NCBI GenBank assembly: GCA_947626945.1
Contig: CANQUC010000002.1
Span: 1 to 64,000 of the forward strand
Origin: an uncultured Lachnospiraceae bacterium
Lineage (GTDB): Bacteria; Bacillota; Clostridia; Lachnospirales; Lachnospiraceae
Length of the DNA stretch: 64,000 bases
Direction of reading: 5' to 3'
This document shows, in pieces, positions 1-8,311 of the stretch (position 1 is its first letter; each line of letters begins with the position of its first letter). A program made the translations under genes and the position numbers. The notes beneath the pieces were generated by a model that was not told where the DNA came from, made no database searches, and worked only from the letters and a program-made list of their open reading frames with translations.

Positions 1-796
1 GATCAAATACCACGGAAACGGGATTTTCATCGGAAATCTCCGCGTCCTCGCTTGGCTGCAGCTTCACTGTGCCTTCCTTTTGCAGCAGGAGATCCAGATC
101 GCCTTCCACCTGGGTGTTCTCTCCAACAGATGACTGAATTCCCGCGGCAGGCAGTGATTTTTCCACAGACGCCTGGGTACTGCCATCCGGCTCATAGCCT
201 TTGGCAAAATACTCCAGATCCACCAGATCTGTCTTGCCGTCTCCGTTTAAGTCTGTGGATTCGGAATGCTGCTTTTCGTCGATGGCATTTACCAGCAGAT
301 CCCGGTCTTTTTCGTCTACCTTTTTGTCATCGTTTACATCACCGATCTGAAGCACGCCGGGATGGGAGGCCTGCCCACTATAGCTGATTCCCTTGACAAA
401 TCCGGTAAGCAGCTTTACGGAATGAACCTGATCGTCCACCTCAATCTGCTGTGTATAAGTCTGAAACTGCGGCGCCGATACGGTCAGCGTATAGGTGCCA
501 GCTTTCAGATTCTGAAAACGCACTTCACTGCTGTCTTTTTGTTCCTGGCGCTCCGCGGCCAGCGTCACAGACTGATCCTGCTGTCCGGTCAGTCCTACCG
601 TAAAGGTTACCGGCTTCCAAAGAATCAGCGCGGGGCCGATGGAGACATTTACCTGTCCGATAGCCGTCGTGTCACCGTTGTCCGCCCGAGCCTCCACTTG
701 ATCCTGCCCGGAGGCAGACAACTCCGCGCCAAAGGCCCAGGAGCTCTGGGTGATCACCATAACAAAAGAAAGCAGACAGATTAAAAATCTTTTCAT
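1..796 (-). CDS. Secreted dockerin-containing protein, C-terminus cut by window edge
   Basis: The frame stays open to the left edge, so only the first 265 codons are visible. Residues 1-24 form a Sec signal peptide ending near AFGA. Residues about 45-130 look like a small beta-sandwich of the PEGA or carboxypeptidase-regulatory kind. Two EF-hand-like calcium loops follow at about 152-163 (GDVNDDKKVDEKD) and 182-193 (DLNGDGKTDLVDL), which is the pattern of a type I dockerin. The dockerin is internal, because at least 60 more residues follow it. The ATG at 796 has AGGAG about 10 nt upstream. It lies 49 nt after rhaA on the same strand with no obvious terminator between them. The export and dockerin calls are firm; the ligand or substrate is unknown. 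Confidence 0.8.
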   Translation of the reverse strand, partial: MKRFLICLLSFVMVITQSSWAFGAELSASGQDQVEARADNGDTTAIGQVNVSIGPALILWKPVTFTVGLTGQQDQSVTLAAERQEQKDSSEVRFQNLKAGTYTLTVSAPQFQTYTQQIEVDDQVHSVKLLTGFVKGISYSGQASHPGVLQIGDVNDDKKVDEKDRDLLVNAIDEKQHSESTDLNGDGKTDLVDLEYFAKGYEPDGSTQASVEKSLPAAGIQSSVGENTQVEGDLDLLLQKEGTVKLQPSEDAEISDENPVSVVFD

Positions 797-845
797 AAAT
801 CACATTCTCCTCTCTGTTTTGATACTAAGGGGGGTGTGTGGTGCG

Positions 846-2111
846 TCATACTCTCTTTGACAGCACTTCCTGTTCGTACGCCTGTACTTCTTTCAGCCAT
901 TCCAGACCCTTGCCTGCGCCTTTTTTCTCACAGTAGTAGTCCCATACAAGAGAAACCGGCGCCGCCTTAAATTCCTCTCTGAAGGCAAGGCGGGCACTGA
1001 CGTCTCCCTCTGCCTCCAGCTTTTTCATATAGTCGTTGGGCTGAAGCAGGGCTGCCAGAATGGCCTTTCTGGTGTTTCTCATACCAATACACCAGGCCGC
1101 GATCCGGTTGATGGACGCGTCAAAGAAATCCGTGGCAATATAAGTATCCTGCAACTTTCCAAGACGTACCAGCTCTTCCATGATCATCTTGGTCTCCTCA
1201 TCGTAGCTGACTACATGATCGGAATCCCAGCGCACAGGGCGGGATACATGGAGCAGCACATTTTTGCTGAAAGTAAAAATGGCGGACAGCTTTGCGGAAA
1301 CCATTTCCGTGGGATGATAATGTCCGGTATCCAGGGTCATGATAATATGATCCTGATTGGCTTTCATCACATATCCCATACAAAACTCATGGGAGCCTGC
1401 CGTATAGCTTTCCAGACCGATGCCAAACACCTTGGACTCAATACCGTCCACCACGTCGGTTACATCTTCCGTAGCCTTAAACACCTGATCATAGCTGTCT
1501 TTCAGCCGCAGACGGGGGCCAATGGTATCCACGGGGAATTCCTTGTCGCCGTCCGGCGTCCAGTGATTGATGATACATTTTTTTCCTGTCTGATCCGCAA
1601 AGTACTGTCCGATCCTGCGGCAGCGGATCCCGTGCTCGATCCAGAACTTCCGCACCTCTTCGTCCGCGCTTGAAAGCGTACCGTTTTCCGCGAGAGGATG
1701 GGAAAAATAAGTGGGATTGAAATCCAGTCCGATGTTTTTCTTTACGGCCCAGTCTACCCATTTCTGGAAATGCTTTGGTTCAATGGCATTGCGGTCTACA
1801 AATTCATCCGCCTCCTGATAGCTTGCGTGAAGATTTACCTTCAGCTCGCCGGGAATGAACTTCATGGCCGTCTCAATATCCTGACGAAGCTCCTCGGCTG
1901 TCCTGGCCTTGCCCGGATAGTTGCCGGTGGTCTGGATGCCGCCGCTTAAGGATTTGTCCTCGCTTACCTCAAAACCGCCTACATCGTCTCCCTGCCAGCA
2001 GTGCATGGAAATAGGCGTCGCGTCTGCGATGCGGATTGCCTCGTCCACGTCAACACCGTACTGTCCGAAAAATTCTTTTGCTACCTGATAACCTTTTTCT
2101 ACATCATACAT
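846..2111 (-). CDS. rhaA: L-rhamnose isomerase
   Basis: Converts L-rhamnose to L-rhamnulose in the cytoplasm with divalent metal. The 421-residue protein matches the family length (about 419) and carries the conserved blocks SMHCWQGDDVGGFE, GGIQTTGNYPGKAR, LDFNPTYFSHPL, ESYTAGSHEF and HVSRPVRWDSDHVV. The frame is open upstream to 2171, but the start chosen is the ATG at 2111 because AAAGGAG lies about 8 nt before it and family homology begins there. Only 17 nt separate it from the rnfB stop, so it is probably read from the rnf operon. No rhamnulokinase, aldolase or rhamnose regulator is in the window, which makes the location odd. Confidence 0.96.
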   Translation of the reverse strand: MYDVEKGYQVAKEFFGQYGVDVDEAIRIADATPISMHCWQGDDVGGFEVSEDKSLSGGIQTTGNYPGKARTAEELRQDIETAMKFIPGELKVNLHASYQEADEFVDRNAIEPKHFQKWVDWAVKKNIGLDFNPTYFSHPLAENGTLSSADEEVRKFWIEHGIRCRRIGQYFADQTGKKCIINHWTPDGDKEFPVDTIGPRLRLKDSYDQVFKATEDVTDVVDGIESKVFGIGLESYTAGSHEFCMGYVMKANQDHIIMTLDTGHYHPTEMVSAKLSAIFTFSKNVLLHVSRPVRWDSDHVVSYDEETKMIMEELVRLGKLQDTYIATDFFDASINRIAAWCIGMRNTRKAILAALLQPNDYMKKLEAEGDVSARLAFREEFKAAPVSLVWDYYCEKKGAGKGLEWLKEVQAYEQEVLSKRV

Positions 2112-2128
2112 GTTGTTTTCTCCTTTCT

Positions 2129-2932
2129 TTATGATCTTTTTTCCTGTTTGATAATGATTCCTCTGGGACATTCTTTTGCGCAGAGCCCGCAGTTTTTACA
2201 CTTGGTGTAATCGATCCGGGCCAGATTGTCCGTTACGGTAATGGCGCCAAACTTGCAGGTGCGCTCGCATTTCTTGCAGCCGATGCAGCCCACCGTGCAG
2301 ACCTTCATCACGTCCTTGCCCCGCTGGCCGGAGTTGCACTGTACATGCACTCTGCTGTCATAGGGGACCAGGCTGATCAGATGATTCGGACATTCTTTTA
2401 CGCATTTTCCGCAGGCAATACATTTTTCAGGATCCACAACGGCGATGCCGTCCACGATCCGGATTGCCTCCTCACTGCATACTTTAACACAGGAACCATA
2501 TCCCATGCAACCAAAACCGCATGATTTTGCGCCAAAACCCGGCACATAATACAACATCTTGCAGTTTTTCTCTCCCACATATTCATAATCCCGCCCGGCG
2601 CGCTCACAGTTGCCGGAGCATCTCACATAAGCTACCTGTTTTACAGATTCCTCCGCCTCAACGCCGATCACGGCGGCAATCTTCTGAGCAACCTCATTGC
2701 CCCCTACGGGACAGGCGTTTACCGGAGCACTGCCTTCGGCAATGGCAGCCGCCAGGCCGTCGCAGCCGGGATAGCCGCAGCCTCCGCAGTTGTTTCCGGG
2801 AAGACATTCCCGTACCGCCACTTCTTTTTCATTGACTTCAACCTTAAATTTTGCCCCGGCAATGCCAAGAAGGATCCCGATCACAAGGCCGGTGCCGCCT
2901 ACGGTGGCGGCTGCTAAAATCACACCCATCAT
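2129..2932 (-). CDS. rnfB: Ion-translocating oxidoreductase (Rnf) subunit B
   Basis: Iron-sulfur subunit that takes electrons from reduced ferredoxin into the membrane Rnf complex. One N-terminal membrane helix (about residues 4-25) is followed by the Rnf/Nqr-type four-Cys domain (NNCGGCGYPGC). After it come several 4Fe-4S motifs, including CIACGKCVKECP, CIGCKKCERTC and CKNCGLCAKECP near the C-terminus. I start at the ATG at 2932: the GTG three codons upstream overlaps the AGGAGG ribosome binding site, whereas the ATG sits 8 nt beyond it. This gives 267 residues. It is last of the six rnf genes and 12 nt after rnfA. Confidence 0.96.
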   Translation of the reverse strand: MMGVILAAATVGGTGLVIGILLGIAGAKFKVEVNEKEVAVRECLPGNNCGGCGYPGCDGLAAAIAEGSAPVNACPVGGNEVAQKIAAVIGVEAEESVKQVAYVRCSGNCERAGRDYEYVGEKNCKMLYYVPGFGAKSCGFGCMGYGSCVKVCSEEAIRIVDGIAVVDPEKCIACGKCVKECPNHLISLVPYDSRVHVQCNSGQRGKDVMKVCTVGCIGCKKCERTCKFGAITVTDNLARIDYTKCKNCGLCAKECPRGIIIKQEKRS

Positions 2933-2944
2933 CGTATCCACCTC

Positions 2945-3550
2945 CTACCTTAATCCGGAAAATCCGAAAAACGCAATGGCCATCAGACCTGCTGTAAGCA
3001 GTACAATGGGCGTTCCCCGGAAAGATTTTGGAATATCATTATATTCCATTTTTTCCCGCAGTCCTGCCAGGATCACAATGGAAACAGTAAAGCCGGCCGC
3101 TGTGGCAAAGCCGTTTACCGTGCCGCGCAGCAGATATTTTCCAAAGCTGCACTTTTCCGCGTACTGCTGTACATTTGTCAGCGCAACGCCAAGAACCGCG
3201 CAGTTTGTGGTGATCAGGGGCAGATAAACGCCAAGGGCGTTGTACAGGCCCGGGCTGATTTTTTTCAGTACCATCTCCACAAACTGCACAAGGGCCGCGA
3301 TCACCAGGATAAACACAATGGTGTCCAGATATTCCAGGCCAAATGTCTTTAGGATTCCCGAATAAACCATGGCCGTCACCGCGGAGGAAATGGTAATGAC
3401 AAAGATTACCGCGGCTCCCATGCCGCCTGCGGTTTTCACGTTTTTGGAAACTCCCAGGAAAGGACACAAACCAAGGAACTGGCTCAGTACCACGTTGTTG
3501 ATCAGCGCAGAGCTCATGGCAATTCCAAGAAGTACCGTCAATTCTTTCAT
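2945..3550 (-). CDS. rnfA: Rnf complex membrane subunit A
   Basis: Integral membrane subunit of the ferredoxin:NAD+ oxidoreductase ion pump. The 201 residues form about six membrane helices and show the family signatures NNVVLSQFLGLCPFLGVS and TNCAVLGV. RnfA and RnfE are homologous and are thought to face each other in the membrane around a shared iron-sulfur site; the conserved cysteines here sit in the half-membrane loops FLGLCPF and TTNCAV. The ATG abuts the rnfE stop exactly (3550/3551), and its ribosome binding site AAAGGAGG lies in the rnfE 3' end, which suggests translational coupling. Confidence 0.96.
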   Translation of the reverse strand: MKELTVLLGIAMSSALINNVVLSQFLGLCPFLGVSKNVKTAGGMGAAVIFVITISSAVTAMVYSGILKTFGLEYLDTIVFILVIAALVQFVEMVLKKISPGLYNALGVYLPLITTNCAVLGVALTNVQQYAEKCSFGKYLLRGTVNGFATAAGFTVSIVILAGLREKMEYNDIPKSFRGTPIVLLTAGLMAIAFFGFSGLR

Positions 3551-4270
3551 TTATGCTTCCTCCTTTCCATTTGTCTGTTCTTCTGTCTTTTGGCCGCCTG
3601 TGGTAAAGAGCCTGCCGGCGCAGCTTAAATTCCCGCATCCAGCGCATCCCTCGGCAGAACATCCGCCCGACTCTGCCGGCTTTTTGATCCGCAGCTTATT
3701 TTGAAGCGCCGTAAGCGCCGCCAGTACAAAAAAGGCTCCCGGTGCCAGCACAAAAATGGTAATGGGCTCAAAGACCTGAGGCAGCTTGATCCCAAACACC
3801 TGACCGGAACCGATCAGCTCCCGGACAAATCCGATGATCGTCAGCGCCAGAGTAAATCCAAGTCCCATGCCCAGACCGTCAAAGATGGATGGAAGCACCG
3901 GGTTTTTGGACGCGTAGCTTTCGGCCCTGCCCAAAATAATGCAGTTTACCACGATCAGAGGGATATAGATGCCAAGACTGTCATACAAACTTGGCACAAA
4001 GCCCTCCATGAGAAAATCCACAATGGTCACAAAGGAGGCGATTACCACAATATAAGCGGGAATCCGCACTTTATCGGGGATCACGTTCCGCAGCATGGAA
4101 ATCAGCATGTTGGACATGACCAGAACAGCCGCCGTGGAAAGACCCATTCCGATCCCGTTGATTGCCGATGTGGTCACGGCAAGAGTGGGACACATTCCCA
4201 GCGTCAGCACAAAAGTAGGGTTTTCTTTTATGATTCCGTTATACAAACGTTCCAGACACCGTTTCATCAT
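3551..4270 (-). CDS. rnfE: Rnf complex membrane subunit E, with cysteine-rich tail
   Basis: Integral membrane subunit of the Rnf ion pump, 239 residues with about six helices. Family motifs include ENPTFVLTLGMCPTLAV and VVNCIILGRAE. The first ATG overlaps the rnfG stop as ATGA; a second ATG follows at once, so the exact start could be one codon later. After the last helix (ending near residue 192) comes a cytoplasmic tail with four cysteines in CSAEGCAGCGNLSC, followed by a Glu/Thr/Lys-rich end. That tail is not part of the core RnfE fold and could bind metal or a cluster, which is inference. Confidence 0.95.
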   Translation of the reverse strand: MMKRCLERLYNGIIKENPTFVLTLGMCPTLAVTTSAINGIGMGLSTAAVLVMSNMLISMLRNVIPDKVRIPAYIVVIASFVTIVDFLMEGFVPSLYDSLGIYIPLIVVNCIILGRAESYASKNPVLPSIFDGLGMGLGFTLALTIIGFVRELIGSGQVFGIKLPQVFEPITIFVLAPGAFFVLAALTALQNKLRIKKPAESGGCSAEGCAGCGNLSCAGRLFTTGGQKTEEQTNGKEEA

Positions 4271-4860
4271 TCACCCTCCTTTAACACATTGTGAAAATAG
4301 GCAAGCCCCGCATTGACGCCGTTGGTCACCGCGTTGGTGGTAATGGTGGCGCCGCTGATGGCGTCGATTTCCTGATCAGCGGAGGCGCCGGATTTTGTAT
4401 AGACCAGCTTTTCCGCATTTTTCCCCTGAAACTGATTCATAAATGAGGGCTCTGTTGCCTTCATGCCAAGTCCTGCCGTCTCACTGATGGAGAGAAAAGC
4501 AATGCCGTTTATCTGTCCGTCTTTTCGGATCCCCATCATAAACTGGATCTCGCCGCCGTATCCTTCCTCGGAGGTCACCGTAAGCACATAGCCCGCGGTC
4601 TCTCCCTTTTCATCCAGGGCCGGGATCACGCTGTCAATATGGTCGCTTTCGTATTCTTTTACCGTTCCGTCGTCAGACATCTCATAGGATGTATCAAAGG
4701 ACGCCGCTTCAGGAAAAACTGTCTCGCAGGCTTTCTCACGGCGAAGCTGCTGCTGTTCCTCGATGGGCCCCTTGGTCACCTGATAAACCGCTCCCAGAAG
4801 AATGCCGGCTATCAACGTGATCACGGTGAGAAGCACCGTGCTTTTTATAGTTTCTTTCAT
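4267..4860 (-). CDS. rnfG: Rnf complex FMN-binding subunit G
   Basis: Electron-transfer subunit with covalently bound FMN on the outer face of the membrane. The 197 residues have one N-terminal membrane anchor (about 8-27) followed by the FMN-binding domain. The attachment motif is ISGATITT at about 166-173, in which the threonine after SGAT is the FMN-linked residue known for the family. The ATG overlaps the rnfD stop (ATGA), and the gene's own stop overlaps the rnfE start. Confidence 0.96.
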   Translation of the reverse strand: MKETIKSTVLLTVITLIAGILLGAVYQVTKGPIEEQQQLRREKACETVFPEAASFDTSYEMSDDGTVKEYESDHIDSVIPALDEKGETAGYVLTVTSEEGYGGEIQFMMGIRKDGQINGIAFLSISETAGLGMKATEPSFMNQFQGKNAEKLVYTKSGASADQEIDAISGATITTNAVTNGVNAGLAYFHNVLKEGE

Positions 4861-5804
4861 TGACGCTCCCCTCCTTTTCCAAAAGGCTTGGGAATGGTGA
4901 TCTTTTCAATCAGCGGTACCAGCAGGTTGCCAATGATGATGGCATAGGAAACACCCTCCGCGGAATTGCCGAAGCACCGGAAGATTCCGGTGAGCACACC
5001 CAGAAGGATTCCGTAAAGCAACTGTCCGTGCTTGGTAATGGGGGAGGTCACATAATCGGTGGCCATAAACCAGGCTCCCAACATGAGACCGCCGCCGGCC
5101 AGGTGGGCCGCAAGGAAATGGATCTCAAAGCCCTGACCGATCCCGCCTTTTCCAAAAAGTCCCATAAAGATTACAAAAGAAAGGAAATACATCAAAGGGA
5201 TGCGGATGCTGATGACGCCCATCAGGATCAGAAAGGCGGCTCCGATCAGCAGCGCAATGGTGCAGGTTTCCCCGATGGTTCCCGGAATGTTGCCGGTGAT
5301 CATGGAAGACACGTCCGGCAGAACGCCGGTTTCCTTCAGGGTCGCCAGAGGCGTTGCCGTGGAATAGGTATCATATGTAAAGTTGGTCATATGCCCCGCA
5401 AAGGAGATCAGCAGGAAACATCTGGCGCCCAGGGCCGGGTTCATAAAATTCTGCCCGATGCCGCCAAACAGCTGTTTCACAACAAGAATGGCAAAAACGC
5501 CGCCCAGGGCTCCTATCCACAGAGGAGCCGCCACAGGCAGATTCATTGCCAGCAGAAGTCCCGTGACCACCGCGCTGAAATCACTGACCGTAATGGTCTT
5601 GTGCATAAAATATTCATACAGATATTCTGTTATGACACAGGCTGCTATGGTAATGAGAATGTGCAGCGCAGCCCGGTATCCGAAATGCCAGATGCCAAAT
5701 ATCGCGGCAGGAAGCAGCGCGACAACTACCATCTGCATAATATGTGTGGTTCTTACCGCCGCCCGCTGATGGGGAGAGGCAGATACATGATACAGTTCGC
5801 TCAT
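4857..5804 (-). CDS. rnfD: Rnf complex membrane subunit D
   Basis: Large membrane subunit of the Rnf ion pump and likely part of the ion channel. The 315 residues form roughly nine to ten helices. Signatures include the N-terminal SPHQRAAVRTTHIM, GQNFMNPALGARCFLL, the flavin-attachment segment DTYSTATPL and the C-terminal FGNSAEGVSYAIIIGNLLVPLIE. The family binds FMN covalently at the threonine of this segment. The start codon has AGGAGG about 11 nt upstream, and the gene follows rnfC after 15 nt. Confidence 0.96.
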   Translation of the reverse strand: MSELYHVSASPHQRAAVRTTHIMQMVVVALLPAAIFGIWHFGYRAALHILITIAACVITEYLYEYFMHKTITVSDFSAVVTGLLLAMNLPVAAPLWIGALGGVFAILVVKQLFGGIGQNFMNPALGARCFLLISFAGHMTNFTYDTYSTATPLATLKETGVLPDVSSMITGNIPGTIGETCTIALLIGAAFLILMGVISIRIPLMYFLSFVIFMGLFGKGGIGQGFEIHFLAAHLAGGGLMLGAWFMATDYVTSPITKHGQLLYGILLGVLTGIFRCFGNSAEGVSYAIIIGNLLVPLIEKITIPKPFGKGGERQ

Positions 5805-5819
5805 TGTCTCATATTCCTC

Positions 5820-7139
5820 CTATCGCTTTCTCTCTGCCAGTATAGTCCGCTTCATGGCCTTGATGTCGTGGGTCAGATGGCGCCTGGCCGGGCATACATA
5901 GCTGCAGCAGCCGCACTCCACACACTCCATGCCGTTGATCTTCTGAAAGGCTTCCTTGTCGTTGTGGAGAGAAAAATGGGCAAGCCTTGCGGGAATCAGC
6001 TTTTCCGGACAGGCCTCCACACATCTTCCGCAGTGAATACAGGATGTGGGTTCATATTTTGCCGCTTCATCCTTAACCAGACAAAGAAGCGCGGAGCTTG
6101 TTTTCACCACCGGCACATGCAGGTCAAACATGGCGATGCCCATCATGGGACCGCCGGAAATGATCTTTTCAGGCTGCTTTTTGAAGCCTCCCGCGTACTC
6201 CAGAAGCTCTTCGTAATTTGTCCCGATGGGAACCAAAAAGTTGCCCGGCTCCTTCACCGCGTCCCCGGTCACTGTCATAACCCGACGCATCAGGGGCTTT
6301 CCCTCCTCCACCGCAAGCCGTATGGCATACAGCGTATCCACGTTCTGGACAATGCAGCCCACGTCTGCCGGAAGCTGGGTACTGGAAAGGGCCCGCCTGG
6401 TCACCGCGTAGATCAGGTGACGCTCCGATCCCTGGGGATATTTGGTCTTTAACAGCTGCACGGTGATCCGCGGATCATCCTTTACCAGATTTTTCAGCTT
6501 GGCCGCGCAGTCCAGCTTGTTGTCCTCCACTGCCAGGACCCCCCTGGCCTTTGGAAACAGCTTCAGGATAATGCGAAGGCCTGCCACCACTTTTTCTCCT
6601 TCCTCCATGATTCTTCTGTAATCGGAAGTAAGATAGGGCTCGCATTCGGCGCAGTTGCCGATCACATAGTCGATTTTATCCGGCTCCTTTGGAGACAGCT
6701 TTACATGAGTGGGAAATCCGGCGCCGCCCATGCCGACGATGCCGGCCTTTTGAATGGCCTCGATGATCTCGCTGCCGGAACAGCTTTCCGGATCTCTTTT
6801 TGGCGGCCAGGCCACCTCTTCATACAGACCGTCGTTGTCCACAATGATACAGTCGCTGATGCTGCCGGAGATGGTTCTCCTGGGCTCAATGCCCTTTACC
6901 GTTCCGGACACGGTGGAATGTACCGGCGCGGAAACAAATCCCCCTGCCTCCGCGATCATCTGTCCCGCAAGCACCCGGTCGCCTTTCGCCACAATGGGCT
7001 TTGCCGGGGCGCCGATATGCTGAGACAGGGGATACACCATTTCCTGTTTTGGCCGGACAGGACGGATCTCTTTGTCTTTTGTCAGTGCCTTCCCGTCGTT
7101 TGCGGGATGGATGCCTCCATGAAAGGTCAATACTTTCAT
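5820..7139 (-). CDS. rnfC: Rnf complex NADH/NAD+-side subunit C
   Basis: Peripheral cytoplasmic subunit that passes electrons to NAD+ with FMN and two 4Fe-4S clusters. Domains in order are the N-terminal RnfC barrel (FHGGIHP, about 1-110), the Nqo1-like flavin/NAD domain with GIVGMGGAGFPTHVKL (about 135-150) and ECEPYLTSDYR, a SLBB-like region, and the ferredoxin-type motifs CIHCGRCVEACPEKLIP and CVECGCCSYVCP near residues 365-410. Its 439 residues are normal for the family. It is the first gene of rnfCDGEAB, and its upstream region is shared with a divergent exonuclease gene. Confidence 0.96.
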   Translation of the reverse strand: MKVLTFHGGIHPANDGKALTKDKEIRPVRPKQEMVYPLSQHIGAPAKPIVAKGDRVLAGQMIAEAGGFVSAPVHSTVSGTVKGIEPRRTISGSISDCIIVDNDGLYEEVAWPPKRDPESCSGSEIIEAIQKAGIVGMGGAGFPTHVKLSPKEPDKIDYVIGNCAECEPYLTSDYRRIMEEGEKVVAGLRIILKLFPKARGVLAVEDNKLDCAAKLKNLVKDDPRITVQLLKTKYPQGSERHLIYAVTRRALSSTQLPADVGCIVQNVDTLYAIRLAVEEGKPLMRRVMTVTGDAVKEPGNFLVPIGTNYEELLEYAGGFKKQPEKIISGGPMMGIAMFDLHVPVVKTSSALLCLVKDEAAKYEPTSCIHCGRCVEACPEKLIPARLAHFSLHNDKEAFQKINGMECVECGCCSYVCPARRHLTHDIKAMKRTILAERKR

Positions 7140-7200
7140 TTCATTTCTTCCTTTCTGTCAATTTTGTGATACAATATGATTATCTCACCAAAGAAAGGCG

Positions 7201-8202
7201 ATGGATCATTTGCTGGAAACTGTAAATTCAAGCCGCTATACCCCTGATCTGCGGTATTTCTCCCAGGAAGAGGAAACGGTTCTGTTTTTTGATATTGAGA
7301 CAACCGGCCTTTCGCCGGAAAAGTCTCACCTTTACCTGATCGGCTGCGCCTACCGGCAGAACGGCACCTTTGTGACCCGTCAGTGGTTTGCCGAGGACTC
7401 CTCCCAGGAATTTGCCATTCTGGAAAGCTTTCTGGATCTGGCAAAAGACTTCCGGCTGCTGATCTCCTACAACGGCGCGACCTTTGATCTGCCCTATCTG
7501 AGAAAAAAATGCCGGGCTTATCAGCTTTCGGAGGATCCCCTTTCCATACCTATGGCGGACCTGTTCCGGATCATCAGCCCTTACCGAAACCTGTTCTCCC
7601 TGAAGCATCTCCACCAGACAGATCTGGAGCGCTTTCTGGGTCTTTACCGGCAGGATTGCTATAACGGAAAAGAACTGATCGCCGTATATGAGAAATACAG
7701 AAGATCTCCTGAGCCCAGACTGCTGGATGCTCTTTTGCTCCACAACCGGGAAGACATTGACTGCATGCTGTACTGCACCAAAAGCCTTGCCTACCCCTGC
7801 GCCTTTGAGGGGCGGTTTCAATATGAGGACGGCAGCTGTGACGGAAAACGCTGTACCTTTCGGTTCCGGCTGGAGGTTACAGTGCCAACTCCTCTTTCTG
7901 TGAAACACAAGATGGGTTCCTTTCGGATGGAAAACCAGTCGCTGACCGTCTCAATCTCCTCCGCGGACGGAACCATCCCCTATTTTCACAGCGATTACGA
8001 ACATTATGTATGGCTTGCCGGGGAAAATACGCTGATGGAAAAAAGGCTTGCCCGTCTTCTTCATCTGACAGACGTCAGACCGGCAGACCTGTACAGCTGC
8101 TATGAGGCCGTTTCTGTCACAAAAGCGCTTCTGTCAGACGGGGACAAAGCCAAACAGCTTTCCATACAGTTTTTCAAATGGCTGCTTCGGGTTTTTTCGT
8201 AA
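7201..8202 (+). CDS. YprB-type RNase H-like exonuclease domain protein
   Basis: Predicted DEDD-family 3'-5' exonuclease of the YprB RNase H-like group. Metal ligands are visible in VLFFDIETTGLSP (about 28-40), SYNGATFDLPYL (about 95-106) and HNREDIDCM (about 181-189). Residues after about 200 form a second, unrecognised region. The family is linked to nucleic-acid metabolism but its substrate is not well defined. The ATG is the first usable start after the divergent rnf promoter region; the AAAGAAAGG in front of it is unusually close (2 nt), so the start is somewhat uncertain. It is one of few plus-strand genes here. Confidence 0.82.
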   Translation: MDHLLETVNSSRYTPDLRYFSQEEETVLFFDIETTGLSPEKSHLYLIGCAYRQNGTFVTRQWFAEDSSQEFAILESFLDLAKDFRLLISYNGATFDLPYLRKKCRAYQLSEDPLSIPMADLFRIISPYRNLFSLKHLHQTDLERFLGLYRQDCYNGKELIAVYEKYRRSPEPRLLDALLLHNREDIDCMLYCTKSLAYPCAFEGRFQYEDGSCDGKRCTFRFRLEVTVPTPLSVKHKMGSFRMENQSLTVSISSADGTIPYFHSDYEHYVWLAGENTLMEKRLARLLHLTDVRPADLYSCYEAVSVTKALLSDGDKAKQLSIQFFKWLLRVFS

Positions 8203-8226
8203 CAAACGGGCAATCATTTACTCATC

Positions 8227-8300
8227 AAAAAAGGGTTGCTGCAATCAATGTTTAAGAAGGCGGCTTGGCCTACGAAATCATTTTGCAACAACCCCCTTTT
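8227..8300. terminator. Bidirectional terminator between convergent genes
   Basis: An A-rich run then GGGTTGCTGCAA at 8227-8244 pairs with TTGCAACAACCCCCTTTT at 8283-8300, leaving a loop of about 38 nt. Each arm ends in an A or T run, so it can serve both the plus-strand exonuclease gene and the minus-strand S1 gene that converge here. The pairing has one or two mismatches. Confidence 0.7.
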
Positions 8301-8311
8301 ATGGCGTAATC

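Noticed and set aside
4860..6452. A 530-codon plus-strand open frame across rnfD and rnfC
   Set aside because: It lies antisense to two firmly identified genes, has no family features and reads as basic low-quality sequence; it is a shadow of codon bias.
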